Source of the DNA: Clostridium sp. AF27-2AA | GTDB taxonomy: Bacteria > Bacillota > Clostridia > Lachnospirales > Lachnospiraceae | Length of the DNA: 64,000 bases | Assembly (NCBI RefSeq): GCF_003478505.1 | Contig: NZ_QUFI01000011.1 | Location: 50,148-114,147 of the forward strand | Reading direction: 5' to 3' | In this document: positions 59,491-64,000 of the stretch, in pieces | Layout: each line of letters opens with the position of its first letter | Numbering within the stretch: the stretch's first letter is position 1 | Translations under genes and position numbers: made by a program | The notes under the pieces: model-generated | The model's database searches: none | What the model saw: only the letters and a program-made list of their open reading frames with translations | Told to the model about the DNA's origin: nothing

Positions 59491-62286
59491 TCATATACTG
59501 TACAAGTCATCAATTTTTTTTCTCTTCTCCATAACAATATTCTTCAAAGAATTAATTTCTTCTTCATATTTTTGTATGTCTTGTTCCAGTATTTTAGCTA
59601 AGTCAATATTAATTTTTAATTGTAAAAGTTCTTTTGCATCCATACGGGCATGTCGTTTTCCTGATTGAAGCATTCTCATTGCTTCTCTCATTTGTGGTAA
59701 TGATAACAAATACCCAACAACTCTTGGACTTGATTTTTTACACTTAAGCCCTACCCATTCCGTTGTTCCTATTGCTTCTTCTTCCGGATTAATTATACAT
59801 TTTCCCAAATAAGGTTCAAGCTTAGAAACAACCAAATCCGCTCCTGAAAATTCCACCTTATCCGATCCAATCATCGATACTTCTGGTACTTCATCATAAT
59901 TAACACCACCACACAACGGGTAAACACTATCTAAATCAATCAACTTTCTATCGTACGCCAAATCACCTTTCTTTATTTTATTCAATTCAACAATTTTTAC
60001 ATAGTTGCCAATATCATTCCATGCAGCTCCTCTAGCCACTAAACTAATTTTTCCTTCCAGTACATCCCATAACCATCTATACTTCGCGTCTAGTCGTAAT
60101 GTACTTCTACTAAATATTGCTTTTAATGTTGTTTCAAAACCATATCTTAGTGATTTTTGACTTTTATTTCCTCTGTAATTAAACAAAACCTTAGGCAAAT
60201 CATTCTCTGTTATCAAATCTGATAGGCCCTTTCTTCGTTTATATCCAATTGCTTGAGGTTCTGCCATAAATATTTTTTCATCCAGCAAACCGCAATCATC
60301 AAAAACTTTTTTTAGTCCTTCAACTCCTTCCTTTTTTGTCCATCCACTTTCTTTAATTTCCTTTTCTATCCTATTTACTTGTTCCGTACTTCTTTTCTCT
60401 GCATAAATAACACAAGTTTTTACACTTGTATATGGCTTAAAAGTTAAATAAGGAAGGGATATAATAGCCTTAATTTTAAAATGTGATAATAGATATATTC
60501 TAGTATCCAATTCTGTTGGTGTATCGCATACAGATTCTGGAAGTACGCAACAAAAAACCCCCTGTTCTGGTCTTAATAATTGGTACCACCTTTCAATAAA
60601 TAAATCTTCTGATATCTTCAATTCACCTGAAAATGCCTTCTCAACTGATTTTTTTTCGTCTGGAGTTAATTTCAGTGAAAACGGCGGGTTTGAAAGTACA
60701 ATATCAAACTTTTCATTTTGATACTCTTCATGCATTTCTAAAATAGTAGGTCTATCTTGTATACAATAATCTGAAAAAGGAAGTAGCCCACTTGTCACAA
60801 AGGTATTCATACTTCCATCTCCATGTAAAATCATGTTTACCTTTGCCGCCAACCCTAAATCATAATTATTCTCAATCGCAAATAGTGATCTCTTGGCCCA
60901 ATTAGTATGTGTTTGACCAGAAAATTCAGCTTCAAATGTTTCCAATGCCCTGTCACTTAATCCTGCTTTAAAAGTTCCATTTTCATACATTTTTTTTACT
61001 ATCGACTTCATGTAAACAATTAAGAAAGTACCCACTCCACAAGACGGATCGATTACATTTGGCATCCTATGAATTCCTCTACCATCAGGCTTCTCTACAA
61101 GAACTCTTTTCGCATGCTCTGTAATATCACATAATTCTGTCATGAACTCAACCAGCTGAACAGGCGTAAAAAATTGTCCTTTAGTTTGCGTGAAGCCATG
61201 TGCAACTATTTCTTCAAAAAAGCTTCCTAATAAATCTCCTCCGTATACATTCTTAGTTAAAGATATTCCTTCTAGCCTTTGCACCACGTAAAAGACTTTT
61301 GATGGTTTTATTCTGGCCTTATCAAAAGCAACATTATCACTTTTTTCATCTAATAAATAAGAACTTTCCGCTTTTTTATATAGTACATTCATTCTGTCCA
61401 CTAGTGCATCTGGACTCTCCACAATATTGCCTATATAATTTACTTGAAATTCATACTTATTTCCTGGTCTGATTTCTTTTTCATCATAAATTTTACACAG
61501 AAATAATTTTGTGATAACTGCAAATACGTCATTATTATTTGTTCCACCTCCTCCCCAAATAACATTATGTAATTCTTCTGTCAATTGCTTAAAAAACAAT
61601 TCATCAGAAGTCTCGTCTAATGGAATTGACGTCTCCGTTTCCTTTGGAACACGCGCATAACTTTTTTGAATTACAGTTCCATACCCCTTCGGAATAGCAT
61701 TTCCTGCTGGTTCTCCTGCATCCTGCCACTTGTCATATTCTCCATACTGACTAGTTGATATTACCAATGTGTTAATTGCAGGCTCTCCACTATCATTAAA
61801 CACAACTGTTGTCCATAGCAAATAATCAGGTCTCTTTATTTTTTCAAGCTTACTTGATTGAAAAAGTTGCCCTTTTATCAAATATCTTTCTGATATATAC
61901 TTCTGCGGCGTTTTTAGCTCAAAATATAAAAAAGGAGACCCATCCTCATTTCTAATAACAATATCTGATCTGCTCCCTTTTGCTCCCTTTTTAGGTCTTC
62001 CCGGTGCTTCATAAACTTTCTCAATATCTATATATTTATTTTCAAATTTATATCCGTACTCTTTCTCCAACTTCAGAAGTAAAACAGCCCTTACCATTTC
62101 TTCGTCATTTAAGTTAGTCGTTGTCCCCTTAAAGTCTGGTGCCTCTGGATCAACATTTACACATTTAGGATTATATGTAATCTTTCCTTTTCCAGTCTTT
62201 TCATCAAATGTAATTGAGGAAATTATATCAGATTTACTATCCTGAATATATTTTATATATAATTTTGGTTCAAAAACTTTCGCCAT
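59491..62286 (-). CDS. Single-chain restriction-modification enzyme (nuclease + N6-adenine methylase + specificity domain)
   Basis: A 931-residue type IIG/type I-like fusion. An N-terminal PD-(D/E)xK-type region (SDIVIRNEDGSPFLYFELKTP in part: D at ~106, ELK at ~122), helical connector, N6-methylase with DPSCGVGTFLI (motif I, ~res 415) and SNPPF (motif IV, ~res 529), then a one-TRD specificity region (~res 735-910) ending in a coiled coil. It would cut and methylate DNA at one target. It is downstream of a 52-residue RHH gene and is visibly AT-rich. Confidence 0.87.
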   Translation of the reverse strand: MAKVFEPKLYIKYIQDSKSDIISSITFDEKTGKGKITYNPKCVNVDPEAPDFKGTTTNLNDEEMVRAVLLLKLEKEYGYKFENKYIDIEKVYEAPGRPKKGAKGSRSDIVIRNEDGSPFLYFELKTPQKYISERYLIKGQLFQSSKLEKIKRPDYLLWTTVVFNDSGEPAINTLVISTSQYGEYDKWQDAGEPAGNAIPKGYGTVIQKSYARVPKETETSIPLDETSDELFFKQLTEELHNVIWGGGGTNNNDVFAVITKLFLCKIYDEKEIRPGNKYEFQVNYIGNIVESPDALVDRMNVLYKKAESSYLLDEKSDNVAFDKARIKPSKVFYVVQRLEGISLTKNVYGGDLLGSFFEEIVAHGFTQTKGQFFTPVQLVEFMTELCDITEHAKRVLVEKPDGRGIHRMPNVIDPSCGVGTFLIVYMKSIVKKMYENGTFKAGLSDRALETFEAEFSGQTHTNWAKRSLFAIENNYDLGLAAKVNMILHGDGSMNTFVTSGLLPFSDYCIQDRPTILEMHEEYQNEKFDIVLSNPPFSLKLTPDEKKSVEKAFSGELKISEDLFIERWYQLLRPEQGVFCCVLPESVCDTPTELDTRIYLLSHFKIKAIISLPYLTFKPYTSVKTCVIYAEKRSTEQVNRIEKEIKESGWTKKEGVEGLKKVFDDCGLLDEKIFMAEPQAIGYKRRKGLSDLITENDLPKVLFNYRGNKSQKSLRYGFETTLKAIFSRSTLRLDAKYRWLWDVLEGKISLVARGAAWNDIGNYVKIVELNKIKKGDLAYDRKLIDLDSVYPLCGGVNYDEVPEVSMIGSDKVEFSGADLVVSKLEPYLGKCIINPEEEAIGTTEWVGLKCKKSSPRVVGYLLSLPQMREAMRMLQSGKRHARMDAKELLQLKINIDLAKILEQDIQKYEEEINSLKNIVMEKRKKIDDLYSI

Positions 62287-62301
62287 GTTGTTTCTCCTAG
62301 A

Positions 62302-62460
62302 TTATTTTTTTAATTGATCAATCACTCGCTCTGCTTCTTTCAGGGCAGTTCTTCGTACAAACTCACTATATGAAGCATATGCTTCTATTCTAGCCGCCTG
62401 TTTCAATTTTGCTAATTCCTCTTCACTCACTCTTATACTCATAGAAATAGTTTTGTTCAT
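62302..62460 (-). CDS. Small ribbon-helix-helix protein
   Basis: A 52-residue protein (MNKTISMSIRVSEEELAKLK...) with the RHH/DUF1778-like pattern of an N-terminal strand and two helices. It ends 15 bp before the restriction-modification gene, in the same direction. Likely an autoregulator controlling restriction-modification expression, in the role of a C protein; an antitoxin-like origin is also possible. AGGAGGG-like site upstream (CCTCCTATG reversed). Confidence 0.8.
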   Translation of the reverse strand: MNKTISMSIRVSEEELAKLKQAARIEAYASYSEFVRRTALKEAERVIDQLKK

Positions 62461-62593
62461 TCCCAAGCCCTCCTATGTCAAAAATTATATCATTTGTGTG
62501 CAACATTTACAATACAATTCTCCACGTCCTCAACATAGAAATAGCCACTTTTCATAGTAGTTCTACTAGCAAAAAGCGGCTATATATCAGCAT

Positions 62594-63484
62594 TTACAAA
62601 TTATTTTTCATGATTTCCATATAGTTTTCTGGGAATCCAATCAACTTCAAATCAATATCATCACTATACTCACTTATCACATTTTCCACGGTTTGAATCA
62701 AAGATTTTTTACTACTCTCATCTGGTAATCTTTTTAATAGGACAAGCGTATACGCAAATAATGAATTATTCTTTATTTCTGAATGTTTTCTCAAAAATGA
62801 CGTTGTAAACTTTGCCGGAGGATTAAAATCTGTATTATACATTCTAGCCGCATGCGCACATTTGTTTCGTAAAACCGATAAACAATGAAGATGATTTTCT
62901 AATGTATCTCTTCCAACACCAACCATATGAGCAATGGCATCTTTTTCTGAATAATACATAGAGCTGTATAATTTAGACATATTAGAAAAAGACATTAATT
63001 CCACAATAACCCACAATGGCATTTTACTAGAATATTTCATTTTATGATGCTTCACAATTAGGCTATCTTTATAATAATTTTTCTCCCTACTGAAATTTTC
63101 CATAACTTCCCTGTAACCCTTTTTGTTATAGAAATTATTCTCATCATAATGCTGATCATACGGAGTCTCCGTACATTTAGCAATTGAAAATCCATATGCA
63201 ATCTGCGTCCTATAATATACTTCTGCTTTTTCAATATACCGCCGAAATGTATCACGTAATATTTCATCCACTTTGTATAGATGATATACCGTTTCAAATG
63301 TAGTTCCCACTATATAGTCACTACCAGAAGGGGCTTGTCTGAATTGTAAAGCATAACCCGTAAAACGATAATAATTTACTCTTTTCAAAATATCTTTTGC
63401 TTTCTCTCTGTCTGTGATAATCATACCATGGGCTACTAACTTATCCAATTGTTCATCGAAGGTCAATGGTTTTTTCAAATCCAT
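62594..63484 (-). CDS. Abi_2 family (AbiF/AbiD-type) HEPN abortive-infection protein
   Basis: A 296-residue protein of the Abi_2 family. DEQLDKLVAHGMII near the N terminus, INYYR-like VNYYRFTGYAL (~res 40) and the HEPN catalytic block LRNKCAHAARMYN (~res 215; R-N-x3-H) are intact, so it should be an RNase that arrests growth on phage infection. The ATG at 63484 has AAGGAG upstream; in-frame sequence to 63601 overlaps a promoter and terminator and is not protein. It follows directly on a short structured RNA (63503-63566). Confidence 0.9.
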   Translation of the reverse strand: MDLKKPLTFDEQLDKLVAHGMIITDREKAKDILKRVNYYRFTGYALQFRQAPSGSDYIVGTTFETVYHLYKVDEILRDTFRRYIEKAEVYYRTQIAYGFSIAKCTETPYDQHYDENNFYNKKGYREVMENFSREKNYYKDSLIVKHHKMKYSSKMPLWVIVELMSFSNMSKLYSSMYYSEKDAIAHMVGVGRDTLENHLHCLSVLRNKCAHAARMYNTDFNPPAKFTTSFLRKHSEIKNNSLFAYTLVLLKRLPDESSKKSLIQTVENVISEYSDDIDLKLIGFPENYMEIMKNNL

Positions 63485-63502
63485 AAAATCTCTCCTTAAC
63501 GT

Positions 63503-63528
63503 AAAAAAGCTGAGCACAAGTCTCAGCT
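63503..63528 (-). terminator. Terminator of the candidate RNA
   Basis: AGCTGAG..CTCAGCT stem (63508-63528) with a T run on the minus strand; partial read-through would express Abi_2. Confidence 0.85.
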
Positions 63529-63566
63529 TGGTCCCCAATGCCAAAAAGACTTCGGGCAACTCTGTT
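63503..63566 (-). ncRNA. Candidate antitoxin RNA of the Abi_2 gene
   Basis: A ~60-nt transcript is predicted between a good promoter (63573-63601) and a terminator hairpin (AGCTGAG-ACTTGTG-CTCAGCT, then TTTTTT), ending 19 bp before the Abi_2 start. Its 5' part can pair TGCC with GGCA and CCC with GGG, suggesting a compact fold. The promoter-RNA-terminator-toxin order is that of type III toxin-antitoxin modules, and Abi_2/AbiF proteins have been reported with such RNAs. Confidence 0.7.
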
Positions 63567-63572
63567 ACATAT

Positions 63573-63601
63573 AGTATATTCAAAAAGCAAAAAAATTGCA
63601 A
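63573..63601 (-). promoter_or_regulatory. Promoter of the RNA and Abi_2
   Basis: On the minus strand TTGCAA (63596-63601), a 17-bp spacer and TATACT (63573-63578). Predicted start near 63566. Confidence 0.75.
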
Positions 63602-63642
63602 TAGTTTTTATTATTTTCTTAGAAAAATCTATCACATTGAGT

Positions 63643-63720
63643 CTAAGTAGTCCATTACTACTAAGGATTTCTCCCCACACCTTTGACTTTATCCCAATTC
63701 CATCCATGAGCCTTAGTAGT
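63643..63720. repeat. Arm-type integrase repeats, right end
   Basis: CTAAGTAG (63643), TACTACTAAGGATT (63656-63669) and CCTTAGTAGT (63711-63720). The longest is identical to one at 49387-49400. Confidence 0.55.
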
Positions 63721-63808
63721 CGAAAACGTAGTATTTTCAATGCTTTCCGCCATATTCTGCCCTGTGTTGCCCCACTTTGCGAAGATATGCATTATCATAA
63801 AACTGGAG

Positions 63809-63961
63809 TGCCGTGGCAGATGAATAGTACTTTTATCATTGTTTTATTTCTCCTTGTTTTGACCAGAAATGCCCTGTTTTGCAAGGGATTTCGGGAATTT
63901 TGTGGTTTTTTCTGAAATGTGTGAATGTGGCAAATCAGAGCAAAATTTAGCAAGTTATTAC
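63809..63961 (+). repeat. Right element boundary repeat (attR region)
   Basis: Partner of 49194-49346. It holds a dead copy of the first codons and upstream region of the phosphatase gene, including AAGGAG; the reading frame runs into element sequence to its left. Beyond 63961 only 39 bases of chromosome remain and nothing is seen in them. Confidence 0.8.
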
Positions 63962-64000
63962 GTAAGCGCTTAAATTTCAGCCGTTGATATAAAAATTCCC

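Noticed and set aside
49403..63601. Complete prophage
   Set aside because: Only a capsid-like gene is present; portal, terminase, tail and lysis genes are missing.

Overview
The window looks like chromosome from an anaerobic gut Firmicute of the Lachnospiraceae (Enterocloster/Hungatella/Clostridium clostridioforme-like). This rests on strong AGGAGG ribosome-binding sites before almost every gene, a Lachnospiraceae-type Lys/Ala-rich DUF6465 protein, many LysR regulators, amino-acid and peptide fermentation genes, and a Tn916-type integrase. The species call is inference. No rRNA, tRNA or CRISPR array was seen.

Region 1 (1-9.2 kb) is mostly amino-acid and peptide metabolism: the 5' part of an RsmF-type rRNA methylase, DUF6465, an AzlCD exporter, a LysR regulator, M42 and M55 (DppA) peptidases, a DmpA-type P1 peptidase, a D-amino-acid aminotransferase and NADP isocitrate dehydrogenase. 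A deletion scar at about 5485 joins the 3' ends of an oligopeptide ABC ATPase and a PuuD-type amidase. Region 2 (9.2-13.5 kb) holds a two-gene chromate-type transporter, a graveyard of aconitase-like, TnpB and LysR fragments, a TRIC-type channel, and a secreted choline-binding-repeat protein behind a MerR-type promoter.

Region 3 (12.5-46 kb) is a large di/tricarboxylate catabolism locus. Cluster 1, read leftward from 19.7 kb, is RraA aldolase/decarboxylase, aconitase, PrpF isomerase, YbhJ-type hydratase and LysR. A Pgl-like lactonase, a MatC-type carrier and a divergent LysR follow. Cluster 2, read leftward from 32.4 kb, is PrpF, a second YbhJ-type hydratase, MmgE/PrpD, citrate lyase CitD-CitE-CitF and a CitMHS carrier. 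Further on are a GntR regulator, an APC permease, a fructose PTS operon with an RpiR regulator, an NAD-type isocitrate/isopropylmalate dehydrogenase with divergent LysR, a C69 dipeptidase and a third YbhJ-type hydratase. Related control sequences recur upstream of these clusters. Content recalls E. coli pgl-ybhD-ybhHIJ, whose substrate is unknown to me. A tricarboxylate such as trans-aconitate, entering through PrpF and ending at citrate lyase, is a reasonable inference.

Region 4 (46-49.2 kb) holds patatin, YkgJ, pyridoxal-kinase-like and low-molecular-weight tyrosine phosphatase genes. Region 5 (about 49.2-63.9 kb) is a roughly 14.6 kb integrated element bounded by a 153-bp imperfect direct repeat that covers the first codons and upstream region of the phosphatase gene. 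Its core has integrase, Xis, a lone HK97-type capsid gene, a P4/D5-type primase-helicase, accessory proteins and a nested inverted repeat resembling an oriT. Both ends carry visibly AT-rich defence cargo. On the left is an AbiJ_NTD3-like gene, a Ser/Thr kinase and an AbiJ_NTD4-HEPN protein. On the right is a single-chain restriction-modification enzyme with a small RHH protein, and an Abi_2 (AbiF/AbiD) HEPN protein preceded by its own promoter, short structured RNA and terminator. The left-end trio and the right-end RNA-Abi_2 unit are the best candidates for little-described biology here.
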